Shown: in pieces, positions 27,135 through 34,704 of the stretch | Layout of the letters: each line of letters starts with the position of its first letter | Position numbering within the stretch: the stretch's first letter is position 1 | From: a virus | IMG/VR virus record: IMGVR_UViG_3300009093_000077 | Coordinates: 1-40,774 of that record | Length of the DNA: 40,774 nucleotides | Direction: 5' to 3' (one strand) | Position numbers and translations under genes: made by a program | The notes under the pieces: model-generated | Database searches by the model: none | Seen by the model: the letters and a program-made list of their open reading frames with translations, nothing else | What the model was told of the DNA's origin: nothing

Positions 27135-27745
27135 GTCTTGATCGCATAAATGATGGAGGCATAAGGCGGCACAAAATTCACGGGAGCGCCCGAGCCAGTA
27201 TTATCGACGGTTATTCCCGTGGTTGCGGTTCCGGTCGTGCCGCCAGTTGCCTGATATGTTCCCGCTGCCGCGCCTGCCGTGTTGAGAGAGGTTTGGGAGC
27301 CGGTGGTATGATTGTGTCCTGGGTCGGTGATCGTGTGGCTGTGCGCTGGTAACTGCGCGACGCTGAGCGTAAAATTCGTGGCCCCGCCCAGGCTGGAGAA
27401 TGCAAAATTGCCGGCCCCGACGAGAAACCTATTCTGCAAATTAGGAAGGTTGAACGTGCTGACGCCATCCCCTGCTCCCCAAGTTTCCCCGATGACTGTA
27501 AAAAGCGCGGCATAGATGGTCCGACTTACCGCTGCTCCGCTGCAAACAAGCCAGCCTGTGGGCGGTGTAACCGCACCGAACGCCATAATCATGCCGCTGG
27601 GACTTGTGTTGCCGCCTGACGATGCGCCTGTGCGAAGCCATAGGCTTATGAGTAGGCGATACCAGGGCTGACCGATGCGATAGGACTGATCCGTGATAGG
27701 CGCAGTGATCTGAGGAAAGCCCTGTAGATTGCCTGCCCCGCTCAA
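27131..27745 (-). CDS. Phage tail-collar domain protein
   Basis: This 204-residue protein carries a tail-collar domain: SGMIMAFGAVTPPTGWLVC, GDGVSTFNLPNLQNRFLVG and a His-rich LPAHSHTITDPGHNH that may bind metal as in T4 gp12. The N-terminus contains WYRLLISLW. The C-terminus ends VPPYASIIYAIK, standard for the family. It starts at TTG within an overlap with the gp10-like stop. It is likely a tail tip or short-fibre component. Confidence 0.85.
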   Translation of the reverse strand: MSGAGNLQGFPQITAPITDQSYRIGQPWYRLLISLWLRTGASSGGNTSPSGMIMAFGAVTPPTGWLVCSGAAVSRTIYAALFTVIGETWGAGDGVSTFNLPNLQNRFLVGAGNFAFSSLGGATNFTLSVAQLPAHSHTITDPGHNHTTGSQTSLNTAGAAAGTYQATGGTTGTATTGITVDNTGSGAPVNFVPPYASIIYAIKT

Positions 27746-29193
27746 GTGGCATGCCCTATGACATCAATGTAGGCGCCCTGGAGAGATGTCTTGACAGGAG
27801 CGGACCAAGACAACTCAAACACCCGGTCTCGCGCCATACCTAGGCGGTTGAACTGAACGGAAGTCAGATAATTGCCGGTATTGCCTAGCGTTTGAATAAT
27901 GGCATCTCCGAATGAGCGGCCCGCATCGTCCGAGAGGCGCAGCGACACCGAGCAAGTGTCATTCGTGCTACCGTTCATCTCGTCGCCCACTTCCATAGCG
28001 GCAATGAGATTGCGATAGGTAACGCGCTTGTTCTCATTCACTGAATGCGGAAAGGATCGGATGCGTGGAATGGGCTGGCCGTTGTCCAGATAGGTGTCCA
28101 GATCCAGGCTGTAGAGATTGCCGTTCTGGTAATCGCCCACCAGAATTTTGTTGTTGAACACACAGGCGCAGTTGCCGCGCCAGCGATGCAGATTGCCATT
28201 GGCGTCCATCCAGGAACGCTGATGCCAAGCATTCTCAGCGATATCGAAAACCCAGGTAACGTCCTCGCTGGGGAACGTCAGGACGTAGAAGGGATGACCT
28301 TCCTGGAGGTAGGTGAAGCCAATCGCGTCATCCTTGATCGCATAGGAATTAATCTCATTCTCAATGGCTTTGGTCGAGATAGCTGTGGCGTTATATTGCG
28401 CGCCACGAAATACCACCGAATTTCCATATAAATCCTGGCCCAGCCAATAAAGCGCCAGATCGAACTTGGCGATGGAGCCGACCGAAGCGCAGCCCTGTTC
28501 CACGAAGGCGCCTGGCATTTCCTGGAAGGCAAAATCGGCCGCGCCGGAATCGAACCATACCTCCGAGGTGGATTGACCTATCAACCATATCTCGCGGTGC
28601 ATGACCGCAAGCCCGGCAATCTTGTCGTTGCCGCCCGTCTTGGCCGCGATATCGAGCGGGTCAAAGCCAATGCCGGTCGTGAGCATCGTGTAAGTGACAT
28701 TGCTCAGCGTGAAGAAAAACTGGTTGGAATCGACGATAGAGAACACAAGGTAGGTATCTAGATAGTCGACCCGCGAGGCCGGATACCAGTTGGTCTGGGA
28801 AATCGCCCCGTAAGCGAAAGTCGTCAGATCGATTACGAAACCATCCTGGGACCCATCCACGATCACGCAGCAGAGCGTATTGTCCTTGATCGAAACAAAA
28901 CCGGTATAGCTGTTGATGTTGCCTAGGAAGTTCCAGCCATAGGATTGCGTGAGTAGATAAACGGCATTGCCTACCACCACGAAACAGGCCCCATTCGAGG
29001 CTGTGTAGGTCGCTCTCACCTGCCCAATGACCGGCGCGGTTGTTTCTAGCGAAAGCCCTGGCGTGGGATAGGTCGTAAATGGAAAGGGCGAATCTGGCGG
29101 ATTGCGTTCTGTATAGAGGTTCACGCACCGTTGCGCGTCCGCGATGATCGATCGCGCTTGATACATTCCCATGATAAGTGGGATTTGCGTCAT
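27742..29193 (-). CDS. P22 gp10-like tail hub / packaged-DNA stabilisation protein
   Basis: This 483-residue protein matches the gp10-like family: MGMYQARSIIADAQRCVNLY, PFTTYPTPGLSLETTA near the start, and repeated propeller-like strands such as NAVYLLTQSYGWNFLG, EIWLIGQSTSEVWFD and ITFPSED-like motifs. In P22 this protein closes the portal after packaging and holds the tailspikes. The start overlaps the MptE-like stop (ATGA). The length is close to the family's usual 470. Confidence 0.85.
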   Translation of the reverse strand: MTQIPLIMGMYQARSIIADAQRCVNLYTERNPPDSPFPFTTYPTPGLSLETTAPVIGQVRATYTASNGACFVVVGNAVYLLTQSYGWNFLGNINSYTGFVSIKDNTLCCVIVDGSQDGFVIDLTTFAYGAISQTNWYPASRVDYLDTYLVFSIVDSNQFFFTLSNVTYTMLTTGIGFDPLDIAAKTGGNDKIAGLAVMHREIWLIGQSTSEVWFDSGAADFAFQEMPGAFVEQGCASVGSIAKFDLALYWLGQDLYGNSVVFRGAQYNATAISTKAIENEINSYAIKDDAIGFTYLQEGHPFYVLTFPSEDVTWVFDIAENAWHQRSWMDANGNLHRWRGNCACVFNNKILVGDYQNGNLYSLDLDTYLDNGQPIPRIRSFPHSVNENKRVTYRNLIAAMEVGDEMNGSTNDTCSVSLRLSDDAGRSFGDAIIQTLGNTGNYLTSVQFNRLGMARDRVFELSWSAPVKTSLQGAYIDVIGHAT

Positions 29194-29990
29194 TTGCTCA
29201 TAAGTTGGTGGACATGGGCAATCATGCCGTCGCCATGGATATTGATGCCGATATCGAAATAATCCGCGAGTTGAAAGAACTGCTGTGCGCCTTGTGCTTC
29301 AGCAGCCCAGGTGCGCGTTGTCTGGAAATTCCGGCCGCCTATAACTTCGTCGCCTGAAACGTCGCCACCATAATTGAGTGTCAGGACTTCCTTTTCGGAC
29401 CAATCATCATCAACGGTGGCGTGATGTCTGCCATCCATGTAGCAGCCGTCCCAGCCATAGAACTCAAAATCCGTATAGCCGAGCCGATGCATGAGCCATG
29501 CAGCGCACATGGTGATAGAAGAGCAAAGCGCAATGCGGGATTTTCCATCTGCTTCATAGTCTTTTAGATGCCAGAGTCGGACATCGCGGCCCTGAAGTTT
29601 TCTGAACAGGTTTGGATGACACTTATTTGCCAGGAAATACGTCGTCCGGTCTGGCGGATTATCTGGGATGAGGCCCGCGACTTCCTCTTGCGGATCGCAG
29701 GCCGCCCAATAGGTCGGATATAGCCCATTCTTGAATAGGCGCATGGCGCTATTGAGAGCCAGCGTCGGGCCTTCAAGATTCCAGAGATTGACATCCGAGG
29801 CGCTCGGGCCGCCGGCAATGATGTTCAGTTTCTTGCGGGTTACTGCCTCAGGCAGATTGCGCTTGAGGCTTGACGCGATTTGCTCGTTGCAAACATCGTC
29901 GGCAACCGGGGTGACAAATTGAAACCCTGTGATGATCGATCCAGCCGGAATATCTCCACCTGGAGGAATGACCGGGATATCAAGCCCCAC
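29190..29990 (-). CDS. MptE/DUF115-like Rossmann-fold protein
   Basis: From the GTG at 29990 (a TTG at 29999 is the alternative) it has 266 residues. LNIIAGGPSASDVNLWNLEG followed by LALNSAMRLFKNGLYPTYW and AACDPQEEV resembles DUF115/MptE-like proteins, a family that includes flagellin-modifying glycosyltransferase-like enzymes and pterin pyrophosphokinase relatives. Further on, DFEFYGWDGCYMDGRHH may form an active-site loop. It is embedded in the tail module between a virion protein and gp10, so it may modify a virion or host-surface molecule. Substrate unknown. Confidence 0.7.
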   Translation of the reverse strand: MGLDIPVIPPGGDIPAGSIITGFQFVTPVADDVCNEQIASSLKRNLPEAVTRKKLNIIAGGPSASDVNLWNLEGPTLALNSAMRLFKNGLYPTYWAACDPQEEVAGLIPDNPPDRTTYFLANKCHPNLFRKLQGRDVRLWHLKDYEADGKSRIALCSSITMCAAWLMHRLGYTDFEFYGWDGCYMDGRHHATVDDDWSEKEVLTLNYGGDVSGDEVIGGRNFQTTRTWAAEAQGAQQFFQLADYFDIGINIHGDGMIAHVHQLMSK

Positions 29991-30438
29991 GCTGCACAAC
30001 CCAGAACGTCTTGTTCACGGCGAGATAGCGATTGGCCTTGTTGGGCGCCAAAAGCGTATCGGCCACATTGGTCGAAGCCGCGCCAATCTTTCCGCCTACC
30101 GCTGGATAGACCTTCACGGAATGGGTAGCGGCGCACCCGACCTCGACCTCAAGCCCGGTCGCAGCAGTTGGCAGGATCACGCCATGGTTGGAGTTCGTCA
30201 GGGAAACGGTAACGAGTGCCTTCTGGGAAGTGATCGGGGTGGCGTTGCCCTGCGTCGCACCAGCGCCGGCCAGAAGCTGCGGCGTGACAGTGAGCGTGCC
30301 GGAGAAGGTCTGGTTCGCCGCCGTGACATCCTGAGGCGTGCCATTGCCGGTCAGATTGTTGCAGACAGCGATGATGCTGTTCATTAGCTCGCCGCCAAAG
30401 AGACGGTAGCCCAGGATTTGGGTAGGAATAGCGGCCAT
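29980..30438 (-). CDS. Putative virion decoration protein, 152 aa
   Basis: It starts with a good ribosome site (GGAGAAAA before the ATG) and is beta-rich: TFSGTLTVTPQLLAGAG, ALVTVSLTNSNHGVILPTA and VKVYPAVGGKIG. Proteins of this shape occur in phage head or tail modules, but no exact role is known. It lies downstream of the HNH insertion and upstream of the MptE-like gene, overlapping the latter by 11 bases. Confidence 0.65.
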   Translation of the reverse strand: MAAIPTQILGYRLFGGELMNSIIAVCNNLTGNGTPQDVTAANQTFSGTLTVTPQLLAGAGATQGNATPITSQKALVTVSLTNSNHGVILPTAATGLEVEVGCAATHSVKVYPAVGGKIGAASTNVADTLLAPNKANRYLAVNKTFWVVQRGA

Positions 30439-30501
30439 TGATTTTCTCCAGGGGCATAGATGGCGTGAGCCATCCCCAGCCCCGCTAGAGAAATGGCCCG
30501 A

Positions 30502-30993
30502 TCAACTGAATCTCGGTCTTCGGTTTTGTTGCTGCTCTTCGATGGAGAGCCAGCGGCAGTTCGTTGGTTCGTAATTCCCGTTTGGGAGAATTCGATCTAT
30601 CGTTAGGTCCGGACGCCAGCCTGGGGCCATATCGTCCCAGAAATTCCAGAAATCAGCGATCCACCTGTCGCAAACTTTGATGCCTCGGCCGCCATAGTAT
30701 TTATAGTCGTGGTCTTTTTTGTTGTAGCAGCGGTCCTTCATTCCAGCCCAAGAGTAATAAATAGGATGGCTGGTTTGCCCGTGCTTGAAATGAAGCTCGC
30801 TTGCGACTTCCCGCTGGAGACAACCACAAGAACGGGATTTGCCTGCTCTTAAATTCCCTGCCGAAACCGCCCGTTCCGTGCCGCACTCACAGCGGCAATT
30901 CCACATCGTGGTGCCGGGTGCGACCCCGATATATGAAACGACTGTCCAGCGGCCGAATTTTGCGCCCTTTAGCTCTCTTAATCTTGAGTTCAT
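30502..30993 (-). CDS. Free-standing homing-type HNH endonuclease
   Basis: From the ATG at 30993 it has 163 residues. FGRWTVVSYIG and WNCRCECGTERAVSAGNLR with SRSCGC form a zinc-binding N-terminal part. HPIYYSWAGMKDRCYN and YKYYGGRGIKVCDRW are hallmark strings of a phage HNH homing family, and LTIDRILPNGNYEPTNCRW carries the nuclease core. It interrupts the structural gene order between gp4 and the decoration gene, as expected for a selfish element. Its ribosome site lies in a hairpin (30999-31021). Confidence 0.82.
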   Translation of the reverse strand: MNSRLRELKGAKFGRWTVVSYIGVAPGTTMWNCRCECGTERAVSAGNLRAGKSRSCGCLQREVASELHFKHGQTSHPIYYSWAGMKDRCYNKKDHDYKYYGGRGIKVCDRWIADFWNFWDDMAPGWRPDLTIDRILPNGNYEPTNCRWLSIEEQQQNRRPRFS

Positions 30994-30998
30994 GATCC

Positions 30999-31021
30999 TC
31001 CCTCCTATCGAAAAGGAGGGA
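30999..31021 (-). promoter_or_regulatory. Hairpin over the HNH ribosome-binding site
   Basis: On the minus strand CCCTCC-N9-GGAGGG, with a flanking A-T pair, forms a 7-bp stem. The 3' arm GGAGGG begins the purine run (GGAGGGAGGATC) that serves as ribosome site for the ATG at 30993, so folding would partly mask it. Confidence 0.6.
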
Positions 31022-31047
31022 ATCATGAGTCATTTTTGGGACTAAGT

Positions 31048-31788
31048 CTAATATATATAATCCCCAAATATCGAGTATTTGCGCCCCTGGCTGAGACCGG
31101 CCGGCATCCTCAGCCGCGGCACCTGGGCGTTCATGTTTCGGATGGTGTTGAGGCTGTCTACGGCCAGTGCGACCAACTGCGGATCAGCGGGAAGCTGGTA
31201 CATCGTGCGCACGCGGCAGGCGAGATTATAACGGAGTGCGCCATAATACTGGCTGGGAAGATTGATTGGATCAGCGAGATTTGAGAACTGGCTGAGTTGC
31301 ACCTTCGCCAGCACATGCACTTCATATTGCTGAACCGGAATGACGGGCCATGGATAGATGATGCCCAGCGGAAACTGCGGGTCATAGAAGATAAATTGCG
31401 GGATTGTCTGAAGCTGCTTGAGCCCGATACGGGAATAGTCTTCCCGACTTTCCAATAATACGAGCGGGTAGTCGATCTTATTGGGCGACGATGCCGTGAT
31501 GATCTGGCGGAAGAAGTTGCCATCTTCCAATCTATCCGGCCGCTGCATCGCGCCGGTATCGATGTCGCCGCCAGGTCCAATTGTGTAAGAAATCGCCCCG
31601 GTCGACAGGATTGAATATTCCTGGAGCGAGTAGATTAGCCAGCGCTTAGACGCCCACTCCCCAAGCATGATGTTGAGCGTGTCGAAGCAATCGTTAGTGT
31701 CTTCGGCCTGTGCGGTCTGGCCGACACCCGTGACGCCGGTATCCTTGAGAACCAATCGGATGATATCTGCCGGCGTGGTGACGGTCAC
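31048..31788 (-). CDS. P22 gp4-like head-tail adaptor
   Basis: From the GTG at 31788, overlapping the upstream stop (GTGA), it has 246 residues. ADIIRLVLKDTGVTGVGQTA, then NDCFDTLNIMLGEWASKRWL and LPSQYYGALRYNLACRVR are typical of the gp4-like family that binds the portal ring and begins the tail. The region also has QFPLGIIYPWPVIP. The frame is open upstream to 31866, but the overlap and family alignment favour 31788. Confidence 0.82.
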   Translation of the reverse strand: MTVTTPADIIRLVLKDTGVTGVGQTAQAEDTNDCFDTLNIMLGEWASKRWLIYSLQEYSILSTGAISYTIGPGGDIDTGAMQRPDRLEDGNFFRQIITASSPNKIDYPLVLLESREDYSRIGLKQLQTIPQFIFYDPQFPLGIIYPWPVIPVQQYEVHVLAKVQLSQFSNLADPINLPSQYYGALRYNLACRVRTMYQLPADPQLVALAVDSLNTIRNMNAQVPRLRMPAGLSQGRKYSIFGDYIY

Positions 31789-32102
31789 GGCGTCACCGTG
31801 AAGGTTGAGACATTCGAAATAAGATGCATGGGCGTAGCGTCGGTATAGAGAACGCGCGCTGACCACACGCCAGTCTGGTTCAAATCTCCATTCTGGAAAA
31901 TATATTGCGCATATTGATTGGCGAGGAATGTCCCCAGTGCAGTCGTGACATTCGAGTTGGGTGCCGTAGCCGCGACTGTTTGCACAGTTAGATCAGGCTT
32001 GGTGAACTGGATTTGAAGCGTAGTGAAAGCGGACAAATCAAACGCGACATTGAAGACGCACGCGATGCCATATTCGCCTTCATTGACGGTGATGACTGTC
32101 AC
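31785..32102 (-). CDS. Small beta-rich tail-associated protein, 105 aa
   Basis: VNEGEYGIACVFNVAFDLSA, LQIQFTKPDLTVQTV and WSARVLYTDATP suggest an Ig-like sandwich similar to the N-terminal domain of baseplate or fibre proteins. It overlaps both neighbours by 4 bases. The function is inferred from position next to the gp4-like gene. Confidence 0.65.
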   Translation of the reverse strand: MTVITVNEGEYGIACVFNVAFDLSAFTTLQIQFTKPDLTVQTVAATAPNSNVTTALGTFLANQYAQYIFQNGDLNQTGVWSARVLYTDATPMHLISNVSTFTVTP

Positions 32103-33532
32103 GGAAATGAGCCTTCCATTGGAACTGTAGAACTCGACATCTGGCCGGACATGGCGATTGGCCTGCTATTGGCAATCACGGCGAGAGGAAGTTGCGATGG
32201 CATGAACGCCGCATTGGCAACTGGATCGCCGTTCATATCTCCCACCACGGGGACGGGCAGATCGTTCATAATTGTGATGAGCGGAACGGTGAGGATGTTC
32301 CGGGTGGGAATTATCGGGGCCGCATGGGCAGTAGCTGCAACGCTATGAAGCGGAATATCGCTGTCGAATCCGAATGTCCCGACGCCAGCAATAGTCGCTA
32401 TACCGGAGAGACTGATATTCGGGCTTGAACTGATCGAGAATGTGTGGGCCGCGCCAGTCGCAGCCGCTGAAGAAAATGGTATATTCTGGGTAAGATCTAC
32501 CGAAAACGAACCTTCGGCACCTGTCGCCGTAACGCTGGAAAAGCTTGGCGAAATTGTCGGCGTTAAAGCAGCGTCAGTTCCTGTCGCGCTTGCCGCTGAT
32601 AGATTGACGCTAACAGTAGTCGAAACATAAGTAATAACGATGATACCTTGGCCGCCTGCGCCGCCTGCACCATCACCTCCGGTAAAATGGCCGCCACCAC
32701 CTGCCCCGCCGCCATAAAGGCCGCCAGCGCCACCATGAAGGCTTACCGCACCAGATCCACCGCCGCCGCCACCACCGCCGCCGCCGGAGCCATGCGTAGA
32801 ATCCCACTCATGTCCCGCTCCGCCGTCGCCGCCCGTTCCAGCACTTCCGCCACCGCCGCCAGACGCGCCATGAACATCACCTGAACCAGCGCCACCGTTC
32901 GAAAGGTTTCCGCCAGCGCCACCCGCTTGAGACGCGGTGTTATTTGCTCCACCAGCGCCGGCCTGCGTGGAATTTCCGGGAGGACCATTGCCAACCGATC
33001 CACCGCCAGAGCCGCCACCGCCGCCTGCACCAGCCGCAGAAGTGGTGGTATTTCCCGCGCCACCGGCAGCGCCTGCTCCGTTTGGTCCACCGGCACCACC
33101 GCCGCCCGCGCTAGCTGAATGCGGGCCGGCTGTACCACCGGAGCCACCATTGCTACCGGTGCCTCCTGTACCGCCTGTGCCACCGGCACCCGAACCGCCG
33201 ACATTCTTGCCACCAACGCCGCCCTTGGCGATAAGAGCGCCACTATTGAAGTTCGTGTCGCCGCCAGAACCGCCATCGCTATAATTCGCGGAACCGGCTG
33301 TGCCACCAGTGCCGATGGAATAGGAAATCGCCGCGCCAGGCGTGAGCGTGACATTGGTGAGTTTGCGATATTCGCCGCCGCCGCCTGACGACAGAAGCGC
33401 AGAAGCGCCGCCGCCATTGCCACCGCCGCCACCACCAATGGCTTCAATGCTATTATTAGCGCTGTTCCAGTCCGATGGAACGGTCCATGTGAGACCGCCA
33501 GCCGTGCTGGTCAGAAAGATGACAGTTGCCAT
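32099..33532 (-). CDS. Glycine-rich adhesin-like protein
   Basis: This 477-residue protein starts with a short beta segment (FLTSTAGGLTWTVPSDWNSA) typical of glycine-rich-domain proteins. Residues about 33-300 are extremely Gly-rich, with GGSGAGGTGGTGGTGSNGG-like tracts. The C-terminal 170 residues are a normal Ser/Thr/Ala beta region. Glycine-rich tracts in phage adhesins (for example the gp38 adhesin of phage S16) fold as polyglycine-II sandwiches with exposed receptor-binding loops; a similar role is inferred here. Its frame is preferred over Ala- and Pro-rich shadows because the ends are protein-like and it overlaps its neighbour by ATGA. Confidence 0.75.
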   Translation of the reverse strand: MATVIFLTSTAGGLTWTVPSDWNSANNSIEAIGGGGGGNGGGASALLSSGGGGEYRKLTNVTLTPGAAISYSIGTGGTAGSANYSDGGSGGDTNFNSGALIAKGGVGGKNVGGSGAGGTGGTGGTGSNGGSGGTAGPHSASAGGGGAGGPNGAGAAGGAGNTTTSAAGAGGGGGSGGGSVGNGPPGNSTQAGAGGANNTASQAGGAGGNLSNGGAGSGDVHGASGGGGGSAGTGGDGGAGHEWDSTHGSGGGGGGGGGGSGAVSLHGGAGGLYGGGAGGGGHFTGGDGAGGAGGQGIIVITYVSTTVSVNLSAASATGTDAALTPTISPSFSSVTATGAEGSFSVDLTQNIPFSSAAATGAAHTFSISSSPNISLSGIATIAGVGTFGFDSDIPLHSVAATAHAAPIIPTRNILTVPLITIMNDLPVPVVGDMNGDPVANAAFMPSQLPLAVIANSRPIAMSGQMSSSTVPMEGSFP

Positions 33533-33554
33533 GGAGGGCGGCTACCCTCCTAAT

Positions 33555-34019
33555 TCAGTTCAACTGTAGGAGGGACGTTCCTACGCCGTTGCTGGGCTGA
33601 ACAAGCGTGAGCGTGCCGGACGTGACAGACTGCGTGCCGCCAAATGAGCCGACATAGACGGCTTTGTTAGACTGGCTTGAATTGTAGATGATGCATCCAC
33701 CAGTCGAGAACGTTGCGGTTGTCCAGCTTGGATTGACGCTCCATTGCCAGAATGCGCCTGTGCCAGAAGTGGAAGGCGTGATGTTCTGCGCTGCCGTCCA
33801 GGCAAATCCGCCAGTCGTATAGCCGGAGCCGTTTGGAACCTCATCGCTATTGCCCGTGAGGTTGGAATAGTTCGTCGTCGCTGCACCATATGTGCCTGCT
33901 GGAGAGCCAATTCCCAGCGCGACCTTGAACACATTGCCGGAGGTCGTGGTGTAGTTATGGATAGCCTGGGGCAACTCGCCTTTGGCGCTCGTTGGAAATG
34001 CGGTTGTGTAACCAGCCAT
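33555..34019 (-). CDS. Conserved phage structural protein, 154 aa
   Basis: The sequence MAGYTTAFPTSAKGELPQAI, NVFKVALGIGSPAGTYGAAT and NYSNLTGNSDEVPNGSGYTT matches a recurrent family of small beta-rich virion proteins whose members keep the NYSN-TGNSDEV-NGSGYTT string. The role is unknown, possibly decoration. It lies just upstream of the Gly-rich adhesin gene in the transcript. Confidence 0.75.
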   Translation of the reverse strand: MAGYTTAFPTSAKGELPQAIHNYTTTSGNVFKVALGIGSPAGTYGAATTNYSNLTGNSDEVPNGSGYTTGGFAWTAAQNITPSTSGTGAFWQWSVNPSWTTATFSTGGCIIYNSSQSNKAVYVGSFGGTQSVTSGTLTLVQPSNGVGTSLLQLN

Positions 34020-34023
34020 TTGG

Positions 34024-34416
34024 CTATTCCATTCTTAGAGAGATGCCGAGACTCGACATGAGATTGCGGTGAACGATTTCCTGGATTGCGGATTGGATCG
34101 GAGGAGCGCGGAACACGTTCGCCCATCTGGTTTCATCCGCGAGGTCGCAAATCCGCGCGGCGGCCTGCTTGGACATCATTGTGATGCCCAGAATTGGCGT
34201 GGCGGGACTGACCTGTTCGAATGTGTCGAGCAAAACATCCGCGATTCGGAATTGAAGCTGGGAGATCTGCTCTCGCGATCCAACCGAAGCATAAACATTC
34301 GGCGTGACGATCAATTCGGCGGTAAGCTGTGCCCACTTCTTGGCAGGGTGTGCACCTTCGTTCGTCACCAGCACGCGAAACGGAGCCGCCACGAACATGG
34401 ACGAAGCGCTATCCAT
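34024..34416 (-). CDS. Hypothetical protein, 130 aa
   Basis: A beta-type start (MFVAAPFRVLVTNEGAHP) is followed by helical segments (REQISQLQFRIADVLLDTF, IQSAIQEIVHRNLMSSLG). It overlaps the upstream gene by 8 bases. It may be a minor virion or assembly protein. No family is recognised. Confidence 0.6.
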   Translation of the reverse strand: MDSASSMFVAAPFRVLVTNEGAHPAKKWAQLTAELIVTPNVYASVGSREQISQLQFRIADVLLDTFEQVSPATPILGITMMSKQAAARICDLADETRWANVFRAPPIQSAIQEIVHRNLMSSLGISLRME

Positions 34417-34654
34417 GCGCGTCCAGTTCTTGCTTTAAGCGTGCAATACCCCAGCGTTTGTCGATCTTGATACCGCGCTCAAAGGCTGCGAACTGAAGGA
34501 GTGCGCGTTCATCTTGTGGCGTTGGCTCAACTGGCTCCGGGGCTAAAGCAACCACTTCCTCAATGACAGGCAGAGGTTCGATCTGAGGCTTCGTCGGCTC
34601 AAATCGGATATGCGAGAAATGCGAGTTCTTGATGATGATGCCGGGTGAGCCCAT
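34409..34654 (-). CDS. Small protein with C-terminal SAP/HeH-like motif
   Basis: This 81-residue protein has a strong ribosome site (GGAGG). After a Pro/Glu-rich linker, ERALLQFAAFERGIKIDKRW followed by GIARLKQELDAHG resembles the HeH/Rho-N-like helix-extension-helix found at the ends of small phage structural proteins. It is encoded right after the coat gene. Confidence 0.65.
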   Translation of the reverse strand: MGSPGIIIKNSHFSHIRFEPTKPQIEPLPVIEEVVALAPEPVEPTPQDERALLQFAAFERGIKIDKRWGIARLKQELDAHG

Positions 34655-34704
34655 AAGACCTCCAAAGCAAAAGGGGCGGAGCGTTTAACCCCGCCCCGTC
34701 AGGC

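Noticed and set aside
32927-33388. Pro-rich and Ala/Thr-rich plus-strand frames
   Set aside because: They are antisense to the glycine codons of the adhesin-like gene, and such composition is expected from the reverse strand.
32743-33447. Long Ala/Val/Arg-rich minus-strand frame in the Gly-rich gene
   Set aside because: It is a shadow of GGN codons read out of frame; the Gly-rich frame has coherent ends and an ATGA overlap with its neighbour.
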